From NCBI RefSeq assembly GCF_022682495.2, contig NC_071389.1, positions 6,687,199-6,751,198 of the forward strand: a stretch of 64,000 nucleotides of DNA, written 5' to 3'. Shown piece by piece: positions 10,516-21,544 of the stretch (its first letter is position 1; every line of letters begins with the position of its first letter). A program made the position numbers and the translations under genes. The notes beneath the pieces were generated by a model. The model saw only the letters and a program-made list of their open reading frames with translations. It ran no database searches and was not told the origin of the DNA. The DNA comes from Desmodus rotundus. Its lineage: Eukaryota > Chordata > Mammalia > Chiroptera > Phyllostomidae.

Positions 10516-10529
10516 GTTTAAAAAACAGA
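10516..10529 (+). terminator. snRNA 3' box
   Basis: GTTTAAAAAACAGA begins 10 bases after the mature U5 3' end and matches the 3' box consensus (GTTTN0-3AAARNNAGA), the signal for Integrator-mediated 3' end formation of RNA polymerase II snRNAs. Confidence 0.9.
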
Positions 10530-10925
10530 CAAAACTGGGTCTTTTTGTGTCTAGTGTTTGTCTAATTTCATGTGTTTTCCAGGGTGCATATCTCAGCTAA
10601 AAGTTCATATTTGGAACTGACTCTTTATTAAAAGCACTTTTGAAAGGTGTAAATATAAAGTAAGTCTCAGCATTTTCCTCAATTCTGGCTGGGAAGTATT
10701 ACATATACGGTAAGTTTCAACTGCCTATTTTAACTAAGTTTAAAATTTGAGATTTTTTGTAACATTTTTATATTGCTAGGTCTTTTTTTCTTCTTTTCGA
10801 TCAGGTAATTTAGCCTTAAAACTAAAACTGGCTCATTTGTTAAAATTAGGAATAAGGAAGACATTCGATGACGATTATAATAAACTTCAAGAACCTCAAT
10901 GGGAAGTGAAAATTTTAACTAATCC

Positions 10926-10987
10926 TATTGGCCAGAACTGTTCCCTGAGCACGCCCAGCTGCAAAGCAGGCTGGGAAATGTAGTCTT
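10926..10987 (-). promoter_or_regulatory. CCAAT + ZNF143-like promoter cluster
   Basis: An inverted CCAAT box (CTATTGGCC near 10,924-10,932) lies about 40 bases left of gcaggctgggaaatgtagt (10,969-10,987). The minus strand of the latter is ACTACATTTCCCAGCCTGC, close to the extended ZNF143 motif ACTACAATTCCCAGCATGC. Such pairs mark many housekeeping promoters. No downstream gene is recognised on either strand, so its role is unknown. Confidence 0.4.
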
Positions 10988-11344
10988 TCTTCTAGGCAGC
11001 CATGAGGCTTTCTACTGGTGTGAGAATACCGAGAAGGAAAACTAGCAGTATCTGCGCCAGTATAGAAGGGAGAGAATCTATCTAGAAGTTCCTTCCTGGG
11101 GCTCCATTTCTCATCCTCCCTAGCTCCTGCCCGTGGCCAGCTCTTGTCAGGCAGTTACCCACAGTCCCGCCTGCTCCGTTCGTCCCAAACACTATTCATG
11201 TGATGGGACAGTATTATACTTTCCTTCTCCCAGGGGAGCTGCTCCTCACCTGATGGGCTCTGGTCAGTCAGAACTAAATGCCCATGGCCAGTGCTTTCTT
11301 TGGGCTCTGAGGGCTCGGTGTGCATCTAAAGCAGGGGTTTTTAA

Positions 11345-11363
11345 TTTTATTATTATTATTATT
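11345..11363. repeat. (ATT)n microsatellite
   Basis: A short run of ATT repeats at the A-rich tail end of the adjacent minus-strand SINE, probably grown from that tail. Confidence 0.6.
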
Positions 11364-11527
11364 TAGATTTTATTTCTTAGAGAGAAGGGAAGGGAGTAGA
11401 AAGACAGAGAATCACTGATGTGTTTGAGTTGTCTTGCACACACCCCGAACTGGGGACTTGGCCGGCAACCCAGGCATGTGCCCTGACTGGGAATCAAACC
11501 TGCAACCTTTCCATTTACAGGGCGGTG
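11364..11527 (-). repeat. VES SINE, 5'-truncated
   Basis: The minus strand shows 'ggttgcaggtttgattcccag', 'cagggcacatgcctgggttgcc', then a CT-rich stretch and 'aaataaaatct'. The tRNA A-box end is missing; the element stops at 'gggcggtgcc'. Confidence 0.8.
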
Positions 11528-11679
11528 CCAGGAACTCTTGAACGAGAAAGCTCTCAGGTTTCTTCTCCAGGTAAGGCCCTGTGAATCTGTGGATCCCTTC
11601 CAGTCTGGGAGGCCGGGGGTCTGAGATCAGGGCACCCGCACAGTCAGGTTCAGGGAAGAACCCTTTCTGGGTTGCAGGC

Positions 11680-11855
11680 TGCTATCTTATCCTTGTGTCC
11701 CCTCTAATCCTACCCGTGAGGTCTCCACCCTTGTAACCTAATCACCTCCCAAAGGCCCAGGCCCCACTTCCAACTACCATCACATTGGGGTTAGGATTTC
11801 GGCACATGGATTTGTGGGGAGTGGACAGGACACAAATATTGAGTCTGCAGTAATG
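11680..11855 (-). repeat. Ancient LTR-like repeat
   Basis: Contains 'taacctaatcacctcccaaaggcc', 'cccacttccaactaccatcacattggggttaggattt' (near 11,765-11,801) and 'gacacaaatattgagtctgcag'. It is the same family as the inverted pair at 60,747-61,030 and 61,384-61,730. I take it as MaLR/ERVL-like, with low certainty of subfamily. Confidence 0.55.
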
Positions 11856-13639
11856 TCCACAGGAGAATCCCACTTCCTCTTGGAAAAGCCCTCCGGAGGA
11901 GCCATGGGCTTCATGGTTAGTGCCTTAGTCTGAGGCAGGAGCTTGTGTGCAGGCTGCTCATTTGGGAAGAAATGCCCAGGGACAGGAGTGGGAGCCTGGG
12001 GGAGGGTCACACGGAGGGAGGAGAACCAGGTTGAGGAGGGTGGCTTATCAAGTTCTTCGCCTGTGTGGGCAGTGGGGGCCAGATCCTGCCAGTGCCGTCT
12101 GAGGAGCCATATGTAGAATGTGTCTCAGAATCATCCACCCAAGGGACAGCAGAGAGGAGCGCTTGTCCACTGGCTTGGTAGTATGCAACCCAAATTTCCA
12201 TACCAGGTGTCCACCTCTGAAAAAGCAACTTGATAAAGACTCTCAGTGCATCCTGCCCGAGAGGCTGAGAACACAGCGCCTCCCAGTGCACGAGTGGACT
12301 GTGTGAGGTGGACCCACTCAGGGTCCCCATAGAGGCCTGCCAGCATTTGCTCCCTGCAAGGGGGGCCGAATGGAGGAACTGAGTCACTGTTACAACTGGC
12401 TGCTGATGCCATCCTGGAGGGGGTAAGGATGCCTTAGCCCAGTCTACCTCTCGGAATCCAGCACAGGAGCAGGGTGGGGAGAAACGGAGGGAGTGTGGGG
12501 CTCAGAGAGAGGCAGGGCCCACAGCCATCCCCATCTGCCTGCCAGCCTGGCACTCAGTGGCACTCAGCCTGGGCGAATCACTCAGTCCTAGGTCATTCCC
12601 TCATCTCTCAAACTGGGATCTTAACCCTCAGCAACATCCTTCCCACACAGCGCCAAGCTCATGAAAAACACTAACACATACTTGTATGGTGAGTGCTTAA
12701 ATGAGAGCTAAAATCCACAAATAGTAGCGCATTAAAATTTTGGTTGTTCAGTAGGTATCTTTCGGACACCAGGTATGTGGGTTCATTTTTCCATGTTTGG
12801 GAACTTACAACATGTGGGTTACAGGTTAAACAGAGGGAGTGGGCCTATGAAGCGTGGCTCTTGTATCAAACAGCTTCCCGTGTAATGCAATTAGAGGGGA
12901 CTAGAGGGCATACACCGTCGCCGCACCCAACTGCACCCCATGAAGTTTCCACTCCCTGAAATGTGCGAGCCAGCCAATGACCCAGGCAGAGGTGGGAGAG
13001 GGAGGGGGAAAGGTATTTCTGAGCTCTGCGCTATCCAGAGCAGGGGTGGAAGGTACATGGGGCTGAAGGGACTAGAACACCAGGATGGCTGGTAGCCATG
13101 CCTGACCTTGGTTTACTTTATCTCCGAGCCATCTGTTGTGGGCCAGACGCTCAGCTCCTTGGCAGAGAAACCAGGCTTTCCAGTGAGTCAGGCTGCTCAA
13201 AAGAACAGCCTCCCCAGGTGGACTGCCACGCCCAGCTCCATTCTCCTCCCCACAAAGGCAGGGGTCAGATCTTAGTTTAAGGAAACAACCAGCAGAAGCC
13301 CACCCAGGGTTTTCCCCTGCTGCCCAGCCCTATGGCCAGCAAAACCCAGGGCAGGCAAATCTAGGCTATTTAGGGCAAGTAGGGGGAGAGGGCACAGTAG
13401 CAGGAAAAGGACCAGGATGGTGCGTCTCAAGCAGCCTACTGGGCTGGACTACCCCCACCCCCAGGGGAACAGAAAAGAGGCTGCCTCCGTATCTGAGCGG
13501 ACTCCTCGGACAGGAGGACATGTGGGAAAAGATTCCTGTCGGGGTCTAGGCTGCTGGCCCTTCTGCTTCAGACACGCCCCAAAAGTCTGGTGCCGGAAGG
13601 AGGTAGGATGCCTCCAAAGGTTTCAACCACACACAAACC
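11856..13639. other. Intergenic, no gene recognised
   Basis: Unique sequence between the LTR-like repeat and the 3' end of KIAA2013. Several short open frames occur but none has recognisable protein character. Confidence 0.4.
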
Positions 13640-14318
13640 GCTCATGAAGTTTGAAAGAGATTTATTTAAAAACAGAACAAAAGAAAGCTTTGGTATTTCA
13701 AAACCCAACAATCATCAATCACTAGAAAGTTAAAACACTTCCCCTGAAGCCCAGAAATACAAAATCACAGGTCTCCACGGGCTGGTAAGAAAGAGATAAT
13801 GTGCAAACCTGAGGACGACCCGAGACCCATGCCATCCACGCAGGCCGTGGGCGCGGCCCCCGGTGGCAAGATCACAAATCACCACCAAGATTCACTGTCT
13901 AAAATGGATGCCAAAGCCGTCCAGCAAAATCTCAACAATAAATTAAAAATTCGGTCAAGAATGAACACATTAAATTAGGAAAAAAAACCCACAACATTTC
14001 CCAGACAAGAGTCTTTTCAAGCGGTCTAGTTCCTGGGCCAGAGGAAAGGGGAAAAGTGGAAGGAGTGAGTTCAATTTCAAGTATTTTCCATATAGGATCA
14101 TTTTATTGAGTTGAAAGCTTACAAAAAACTACTGGCCCCGCCCCTCCCGCTCCCCCATGTAAACTCCTGAACATCCACACGCGCCTCTGCGTCACTGGTG
14201 TCCCCAACAAGGCACGAAAGGGTGGGTGCTTTCAAAGGACCCCTTGTCCGTAGCAGCAGGACTGTCAGTGCTGGGTGTCGTGTGCGGTTGGTGGCTGTGA
14301 GCAGGGCCGTTGGCTCAC
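13640..14318 (-). other. KIAA2013: KIAA2013 3' untranslated region
   Basis: About 680 bases from the stop codon to just past the poly(A) signal at 13,661-13,666. A second AATAAA on the minus strand lies at 14,102-14,107 and could give a short 3' UTR of about 230 bases. The sequence is AU-rich near its end. Confidence 0.7.
13661..13666 (-). terminator. KIAA2013: KIAA2013 poly(A) signal
   Basis: TTTATT on the plus strand is AATAAA on the minus strand, roughly 20 bases before the inferred cleavage site. The upstream sequence is AU-rich and fits a 3' end. Confidence 0.7.
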
Positions 14319-14336
14319 TCAGACACTGGGATCTTC
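14319..14336 (-). CDS. KIAA2013: KIAA2013 coding exon 3 (18 bases)
   Basis: Only five codons and the stop: E-D-P-S-V-TGA, after an acceptor TTGCACAG. The peptide is identical to the known human C-terminus, which fixes the exon despite its small size. It is the start of the terminal exon that carries the 3' UTR. Confidence 0.93.
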   Translation of the reverse strand, partial: EDPSV

Positions 14337-17300
14337 CTGTGCAATCGACAAGACAAGCCATTACTACTCGCCGCCAGCTGTGGACAGCTACCGCAACACT
14401 ACGGGAAGCCGGCCACGGGGACAGCCGCGGTGGCGCCTGCCCAGGCTCCGATCTGCACAGGCAGACAGCTCCTGGCCCAGTGACGAGCTAGAACTCCCGC
14501 CTACCACGGCGGATCTAGTGGTCTGGGGCAGAGTGGCCGCCAGGCTCTGCTCCGGCGAGGCCAGCTCTACAGGAGTCAGTTGAGGGGCGTGGGGCAGTAC
14601 CGTATGAGGGCAGTGTGGCTCGTCCCCAAGCCTGTGGGGAAGCACGGTGGATGGGTACATGCCACATTAAGATCAGAGAAGCCCACCAACCAGCAGGGAG
14701 AAGCAGCCTCGGGCTAAACAGGGGCGGCTGCCACCCACACAACGCAAGCCACGCAGCTGTTCTATTACAGCTGGCCCAGACGGCTAAGCAGACGGTGTCT
14801 GCACATTTCTTTTTGATCTGATTTTCAATTTGTCCTTCAAGCTTGAGGAGCTCAGACCTGCCTCCCACTCCTTCAGGTCGAATGCTACTTCCTTCTCCGA
14901 GTTCCGGCCACAAAGCCCTCCGGGAAGGTGATGAGGCATTCTCCTGCGCTGGCCCCTGGCTCTTTGACCACTTGGGAACAGACCAGAGCGTCACACAGCT
15001 CCCTACTCCACACCAGTCAGAAAACAAGCTCAGCTCCTTCTCTAGCCTTTCTCCTGAGTGCCAACAACGGGCTCCCTTCCGGTCTTTCTCCCAGAAATCC
15101 TGGCAGCGAAAAAGCACAGGCCACTGACTGGCTGACAGGGCGGAGGGGGCACCCTCTGAGACACCAGTCCCACTGTCCTGAGACACATTCAGATGGGACC
15201 GGGGTCAAAACCACGGCTCCCAGGGCACAGGTGTCTGAGCAAACACGAAGGGAACATCCGGTCCTGCCCAGACCTGACGACTAACCCCCTGGGCCTGAAC
15301 GCAGTGAACAGGCCCTCAGGGGTTAGGGTGGGGGGCTCTAGGGCTTTGCTGCAGTTATTTACAGATGCTGAGATTCACCTGGGGGGGACGGGGGGACGAC
15401 TGCCCACACCCCTGGGAGGCCAGCCAGCAGGCTCATCTATCCACAGCTGTCCTTTCCTATGGTCTCCTTTCAAAAGTCACTTTTTAATGTCCTTTCAAAA
15501 CCCACTCGATCCTCTCTCTGTGTTGAGGGCTGAGGGTGCTGGCTTAGAAGGACCCCCTGTGACGACCCAGGCCTCAGCCAGTCCTGGATCAGGACCAGGC
15601 ACAAAGCCAGGGCCTCGGGTGCTGAGGAACAGGGGCTTTATACCTTACTCCTGAAGAGGGGCGTGGCCCCGGGCCCGCAGCACTCGTTGTAGATGAGCTT
15701 GAAGAGGAAAAGGTGGAAGAGGGCGATGAGGGAAGCCACGCTGAACCAGAAGAGGAAGGGCAGCCCGGGGTCCTGCCGGGCCATGTGCTCGTCGTGGGCC
15801 AGGATGGCCTTGAGGTGCAGCGTGTGCCGCAGGTCCTGCAGGTGCGTGAGGTCGGTGGAGATGTAGAGCAGGGGCGTGATGGGCTGTGTGACCATGACTG
15901 AGAAGGTGTGGCCCTGGGGTGCGGAGCTGAGCTCCACGGGCTCGTCCAGGCAGCCCGCTTCGCAGGCATAGATCTTAACCGGCTGGCCGCCGGACTCCAC
16001 GGACACGTGCAGGTACGGCTTGCCCTCGGTGTCCGCCAGCACGGCCAGGTTGATGTGGTCGTTCTTGTAGCGGATGCCGTGCAAGGCGTAGCTGTTGTGC
16101 AGCACGTCGGGGTCGGCCTGGAACTGGAGGTGGTTCTCGGTGAACTGCAGCCCCCCGAAGCTGAGCACCATGCCCTGCAGGATGCCTGGGGCGCCCACCT
16201 TCACCAGTCCCTTGCAGCCGCGCTTCTGCAGGGTCAGCCTCCACAGGTCGGAGAGCTGCAGGATCTGCTGGACGGAGGACAGCCGGCCAGGCCAGAGGTT
16301 CTCAGCGTGCATGGTGGCATGGCCGCTGAAGCAGTGATCTTCGTAGCTGAGCGTTGACTCCATCTGCTCTCGCTCTCTGTGGCTCAGGTTGGGGCTGAGC
16401 AGTGGGGCTGGGGAGCAGGACATCATATAATACAGGGTCAGGTTCACGGTCAGGCCAGATGGGGTATGGGCATCTGTGATCTTCTTCATTTCCACACCTG
16501 TAACACCACAAAGGTCGCACGTTAAGGGGGACGGCCTGACAGGAGACTGAGGTTACGAAACAGAGATCAAGAGCAGCAGAGGAACAAAGTTTTCGTCCCT
16601 AGGGAAGAAAGTGGCAGTTCCAGTTTCCCTGGAGTGACCAGCTTGAGCCCTGTGAGCCTGAAACCTAAAATCTTGTTAAAATGCAGTGGCACCTCCTGCC
16701 AGGTCCCGAAAGAACACCGTCACAGCCAGGACTTGGCACCCACTGTCTGCAGCCAAGCGAAGTCCCACTCCAGAACACTGTCACCAATGTCCTGGCCAGT
16801 CCCGGGCTTCTCCCCTCAATCATCTCTCTCCCTCCCATCCTGCAGCTTCGAATAACATCTAAACCCAGGGCCTCCCCAGTCTGTAAGACCTCTAGACTCA
16901 GCCAGCGGACCGCCAGCTCAGTGTCTCTGCCTGGGCATCTGACAGGCACTTTGAGCCCGACATGGTTGAATTCTTCCAGCCCCAAACCTATCCTTCCCTG
17001 AGTTGTCTCCAGACACCCGCTCAAGCCTTCCCCCCCAGTTCAGGGGTCACCCGCAAGTTCTCGCTCCCCACAGCCAGTCCTTGGCAAGTCCTGGCGGCTC
17101 CACCTGCAATGGTATCAGAATCCACCCACTTCCGTCTCCTCAGTCACAACTCTGGTTCCAGCCCTGCTCCTCTCTCACCTGGGCTCCTGCAGGAAAGCTC
17201 TTACGTGGTCTCCACACTCCACTTTTGCCCCCATAGTCTCTACTCTGCACAGAACAGCTGCGGGGACCTTTGAAAGCATGCACCAGATGGCGTCTCCGCC

Positions 17301-19457
17301 CTGCTGTCCGTCCCACTTACAACAGAATTCACCACAAAGTCGCCAAGGCCTATGGGACCCTGTAGGGTCCAGCCAGCACCAGCCTCCCGTGTCGGACCTC
17401 ACCTCCCACGACCCTCTCCTTGCTCACGACCTGCCACTCCACCAAACCCACCTCAGGGGCTCTGGCCTGCTGGGAGTCCTCCTCAGAGTGGCCTCCCTGA
17501 CAACTGGAGCCAAACAGAGCCCCACCCCTGCCCTCTCCTGCCCCGCTCCGGTCACCCTCAATCACAGATTAACTTTCTCCATAGTACCTTTCCTTCTAGA
17601 AAGCTATCTTACTTATCTATGCGAATTTTCACTTTCCTAATATTTGTCTTCCTCCCATCCAGAATTCCAGCAGCACCAAGAAGAGGGGAAATTTGTTCTG
17701 TTCACTGTCTTCACTCGAGAACAGACCCTGGCAAAAGCATTCAGTAAACACTTGTTGAATGAATGGAAGACTCCTTGAGCAATTACATGTAGGGATGCAG
17801 ACTAGAATCCCAGAAACCAAAACCTCCCTCGCATCAAGAACAAGACTTTCTTTTTGGAAACAGTCAAGGGGGACAGTTTTTATTTGACAGAACATCCCAC
17901 CTGCTGAGAGGTCCCACTACCTCCCTGGGGAAGGACTGCAGCCACAACGGCGAGGGCACATCTCAGCCTCAAGGGGTGTCGTGAGCCCATGCTTGTCACC
18001 AGCCAGACTCCAGGGAACTGAGATAAGAAGAATGTGGGGACCAACCAGGCCTGTTTCCCCCTTAGAAAATGACCCTCCAAGCCACCCTGCTCAAGTCAGG
18101 CCTCGCCTACAAGAACAAATAATAATAAGACCTGCCCATTACCTGCATTCTTCCATTAGGGTCTCATACAAGCCCTCTGAGGTAGATGCCTCTGTTGTTA
18201 CTGAACACAGGTCCAGAAAGATTAGGCTGCTGGTCCAGCCCACACAGGCACTAAATAGTGGAGCAGTCAGGGTCAGCCCCAGGTCAAACGCCATGCCCAG
18301 GACTTAACCACCCCTCTGCTCCCTTTCAGTGTCACCTTGGCAGACTGGGGGAACATCTCCAGGGTGGACCATGTTCACCCTGGTGCAAGGTGTGGACTTG
18401 AACCAAGCACTTGCCAGGCCTCACCTGGGCTGAAGAGCTGAGCCCAGAGGCGCTGGTGGTCCTGAAGCAGCTCGGCTGCGGGCATCTCCAAGAGCTCCAG
18501 CATTTCTTTCCGTGCCAAGTCCTGGAGTGCCTTGAGCTCCTTGGCTGCTTTGCTTTTGAGCACCTGGGGGTTGACTGGCCCTGAGACGTGCACCACCCAC
18601 AGTACCGTCTCATCCAGCTGCGACTTGGGAGCCACTTGGAGCCGGTTCACTAGTTTCTTGGCGGCCACCACCACCAGGTGCACCAGCCCGGTGGGAACAG
18701 GCGGGGACAGGCCCGAATAGAGGAGGAACTGATGGTCTCCAACCTTCTCCAGAGTACTGGTGTAGGTCCTGGGGACCGGAGCAGCCGTGGGTCCCACAGT
18801 CTGCAACGCGGCCACGCGTTCCGTGGGGTTGTTGAGCTGGATGCGCTGCAGATAGACGTGGGGTCGGCCCCGGTGGGCCAAAAAGTCCTCCTGCAGCAGC
18901 ACGCAGTCGCGGCCGGATCCCGTGACAAGGCCAGAGGCTGAGGCTGGCCCGGGGGCAGCGGCTGCAGCGCCGGAACCTGGGGTCCCGAGCTGCAGGCAAC
19001 GCACCCGGCGCAACAGCCCTTCACGCAGCAGGAGCACTGACTCTCCAGCTTCGGAAAGCACGTTGAGCGGGCGCAGCTGCACGAAGGGCACGAGGTCCGG
19101 CGCCACGGCGGGCTCCCGCTCCCCAGGGGTCACCCACAGCCGGTTGGCAGTCACGTCCAGGGCCAGGAAGCCGTTGGCCACCAGGGCCGGCACCCCAGGA
19201 CCCAGCGGCACAGCCTCGCCGCGCTCTCGCAGGCCGCGCCAGGCACGGGTGGCCGCCTCCAGACAGGCAGAGGGCTCGGCCGCGCCCACCTCGCCGCGGG
19301 CCCAGGACAGCAGGTGCAGGCCGCCCGCCGCCCGCCGCGCCCCGGAGCCCCCGAACCACAGAAGCAACAGCAGGAGGCCGAGCAGGCAGAGGAGGCGGCG
19401 GGCCCAGCTGCTCGACAGCAGTCCCGGCAGCCCCTTAAGCCGTTGCTGCAGCCACAT
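14319..19457 (-). CDS. KIAA2013: KIAA2013, transmembrane protein (whole coding span, 3 exons)
   Basis: Three coding exons join in frame to 634 codons, the length of the human protein. Function is poorly known; it is a conserved vertebrate membrane protein. The start at 19,457 gives MWLQQRLKGLPG, then a basic patch and a strongly hydrophobic run at about residues 22-36 (CLLGLLLLLLWFGG), a signal anchor or signal peptide. A large lumenal-looking region follows with one good N-glycosylation sequon (NLT in exon 2). A second hydrophobic segment at about residues 591-611 (FLFWFSVASLIALFHLFLFKL) precedes a short tail ending SKEDPSV. Topology is inferred. It is divergent with PLOD1, about 4.5 kb apart, each gene having its own CpG island. 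Identity is secure from near-complete match to the remembered human sequence and from synteny. Confidence 0.97.
14337..15643 (-). other. KIAA2013: KIAA2013 intron 2
   Basis: No repeat or nested gene of note was recognised. A 223-codon minus-strand open frame at 14,515-15,186 has no recognisable protein character and lies wholly within the intron. Confidence 0.5.
15644..16497 (-). CDS. KIAA2013: KIAA2013 coding exon 2
   Basis: Encodes the end of codon 345 through codon 629. The acceptor is GTTACAG|GTGTGGAAATG. The donor after ...FRSK is AAG|GTATAA, a weaker site than usual. If it is not used, translation ends two codons later as ...SKV, so an intron-2-retaining transcript would lose only the last five residues. 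The exon holds the glycosylation sequon and the C-terminal membrane segment. Confidence 0.95.
16800..17765 (+). repeat. L2 LINE 3' part in KIAA2013 intron 1
   Basis: A long CT-rich stretch with L2-type phrases ('cacctcccacgaccctctcc', 'cctttccttctagaaagc') ending in the L2 hallmark 'gtaaacacttgttgaatgaatg' at about 17,745-17,765. Plus orientation, antisense to KIAA2013. Start is approximate. Confidence 0.7.
18130..18310 (+). repeat. MIR-like SINE
   Basis: Decayed MIR features: 'ttagggtctcatacaagccctctgagg', 'caggtccagaaagattaggctg', 'cacacaggcactaaatagtgg'. Confidence 0.5.
18425..19457 (-). CDS. KIAA2013: KIAA2013 coding exon 1
   Basis: Encodes residues 1-344 and the first base of codon 345. 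The start codon is the first ATG in the GC-rich first exon; its context is weak (C at -3). The donor is CAG|GTGAGG-like at 18,424-18,423. The reading frame is open throughout. Antisense ORFs over this exon are GC-driven shadows. Confidence 0.95.
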
Positions 19458-19760
19458 CGGGCCTCCAGGAGCGGGCGCGGCGCGGGGGCGGCCGCCGGGC
19501 CCACCGCCCAGCCTACCGGCCCGGCCGCCCGCGCCTCACTGTCTGTCCAGGACCGCAGCACCCACCGCGGATCGCGTCACAGCCGCGGCAGCCGCCGCCA
19601 CTGTCTCTTCCTCCTCCTTCTCAGGGTCCTCAGACTGTCGAACGACGCCGGCCGTCAAGGGCCGCCGAGTCTTTTGCGACATTTGGAAAAGAGGGGGAGG
19701 AGAGAGGGGCGGGCCAGAGAAAGTAGGCGGAGTCACAGCAGGAAAGGGAGTAGAGCCGGC
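19458..19760 (-). promoter_or_regulatory. KIAA2013: KIAA2013 CpG-island promoter and 5' UTR
   Basis: Dense CpG sequence continuous with exon 1 (CpG-rich to about 18,780). GC boxes of the GGGGCGGGCC type lie near 19,705-19,716. No TATA box. The transcription start cannot be placed from sequence alone; it is probably within 50-200 bases of the ATG. Confidence 0.65.
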
Positions 19761-19936
19761 GGTGGGGCTGGACCACGCTCTCTAGGGCAGACAGAGCGAC
19801 GTTCCAGGGAGGAGCGAAGGAGGGGTGGGAGGGAGAGCGAGGAGCACGGGGTGCATCCAACTCACTTGTCAGACACACCGAGTCAGCGAAACCGAGCTTG
19901 TGCTGGGCCCCGCTTGCCACTGATGGATTCAACAGC

Positions 19937-19980
19937 CCTAAAATTTAATAATAATAATAATAATTATTATTATTAAATAA
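19937..19980. repeat. (AAT)n/(ATT)n palindromic microsatellite
   Basis: Seven AAT-type units are followed at once by four to five ATT units, giving an imperfect self-complementary tract that could extrude a hairpin. Confidence 0.8.
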
Positions 19981-21039
19981 TACGGAAAAGAAAAAAAAAG
20001 AGAGAAGAGCAAAGGAGTAACCACTCTAAACTAGACTTCCTAGGAAATAAATACTTTGTTGACAACTCTCCCCAATTGTCTGGCGTCGTGTGCCGCAAAT
20101 GGGACACAAATCCAGCCCAGGACCGGCCGTTTCTCTCCCGCACCAAGTCGTCTTCATGTCAACTCTGAGTTATAACTTATTAAATAACAGAAGGCACTAT
20201 ATAGTCTCAGACTTTGAAAATGCCCTTAAATTGTGAATCATCAATGCAAACGAGACATTTTGGTTTGTTACTGGGGCAAAAAAAAATCAGTATGAGCACA
20301 GGGGTGGTCAATGGGGCGATTGTTTCTACTTTGCTTTCAGGGCATTCCATAGCCGGACAGTGCTCCCCAGTTGTTGAAAATTAAACCGCCATTCGAACTG
20401 GCTTCTTGTGGGCTGTAAGCAGACACATGCGTCTGTTGAGTTCATGGGCCAGCGCCCTGTGGAAAGGTGTCTGTCTGGGTGATCTTACAGTACCTTCTTT
20501 TTTCTTTTTTTCCCCAAGGTTTTTATCAAAGCAGAAATACAAAATTCTTATTTACCATTGGGAGTTCACAAAACCCACGGAATATGTTTGTGGCCGCGCA
20601 GGAATCCATGCCCCGCAGTTAGATAGACAGGAGCCACCCAACCTCCTCCTGAAGGCGGCAGAAGTATGTGTTTGGGAGCACAGTGAGGTGATCCCACCTG
20701 TGAAATGCGGATGACCGGAGACCCTGCCTCTCATGTTTCTGAGGAATAAATAAGTTAATACGGATAAAGCAAGCAAGGTGTATGGCACCCACTAAGTTAA
20801 TTTTAACTGTAAACCCGTATTGTTATTTTCACCGTTACAAACATCCATTTAATAGGCATATGTCTTGGCCCACTTGTGTGAGTTTTTTGGCGGGGAGCAA
20901 TTTCTGTAAACAGATTCCCAGTCAAAGGGAAGGTTCATTTTCAGGGAACTCCCTGGCCATTCTCAGACACCCCAGGGGGAGGGGACTCGCAGCCAAGGGC
21001 CAGCAACATAGCCACAACACAGCCAGTGGGTCTAGAGTA

Positions 21040-21245
21040 AGGACCTTGGCATCAGGCTGGCTGAGTTTTGAGTCTTGGCCTAACCCCTTGCTAGCAAGTC
21101 AGCTAACTTCCCTGGGCCTCAGTTACTCCAGCAGTAAAATGGGGATCTTGAGACAGAGTAGGGTTGCTCGGAGGCTTAAATTGGACAAATACGGGAAACA
21201 TTTAGCATAGTTCCTGGCTCAAAATAACTATTCATTATTTAATTT
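21040..21245 (+). repeat. MIR SINE
   Basis: Clear MIR order: 'ctggctgagttttgagtc', 'agtcagctaacttccctgggcctcag', 'agtaaaatggggatc', 'gggttgctcggaggcttaaa', 'catttagcatagttcctggc'. Confidence 0.8.
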
Positions 21246-21509
21246 ATTTTTACTGGGAAACAGGATACATGATACAAAATTCAACATGTGCAAAATGGTG
21301 AAGAGTGACAATTGTCTTCCTCCCTCCCGGGCCCCGCTGCAACCACTGCCACTGGTTCCTTGGATTCTTCCAGATACTCTGTTCACCTACACATATGCAG
21401 ACATATAGACATACAGTGTATATTTTTTCTTTCACAGGACTTGTAGCATGTAACTTACATTTGCATCTTACTTTTTTCACTTAGGGAAACAGCCTGGAAA
21501 TTCCATTTC

Positions 21510-21544
21510 TATTATTACTATTATTATTATTATTATTATTATTA
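21510..21544. repeat. (ATT)n microsatellite
   Basis: About ten ATT units, one interrupted by an ACT. Confidence 0.85.

Larger units (their letters stand above)
10530..11363. other. Low-repeat conserved-looking spacer after U5
   Basis: AT-rich unique sequence up to about 11,040. It ends in a compact promoter-like cluster (separate entry). No second snRNA, tRNA or protein gene could be supported. Confidence 0.35.

Noticed and set aside
10600..10990. Possible second snRNA gene on the minus strand (ZNF143-like site, a CTTACCGTATATG PSE-like motif, a TTATATT box)
   Set aside because: Spacing of PSE-like and TATA-like motifs (about 36 bases instead of about 17) and of the distal site is wrong, and no known snRNA sequence follows.
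1..13640. NPPB or NPPA natriuretic peptide genes, expected on this side by synteny
   Set aside because: No natriuretic peptide ring motif or signal peptide was found on either strand. They probably lie further left.
14515..15186. 223-codon minus-strand open frame
   Set aside because: Lies in KIAA2013 intron 2, with no recognisable protein features or splice-supported link to the gene.
18922..19785. 287-codon plus-strand open frame over KIAA2013 exon 1
   Set aside because: Antisense to a verified coding exon and its CpG island. Arg/Pro/Ala-rich composition is a GC artefact.
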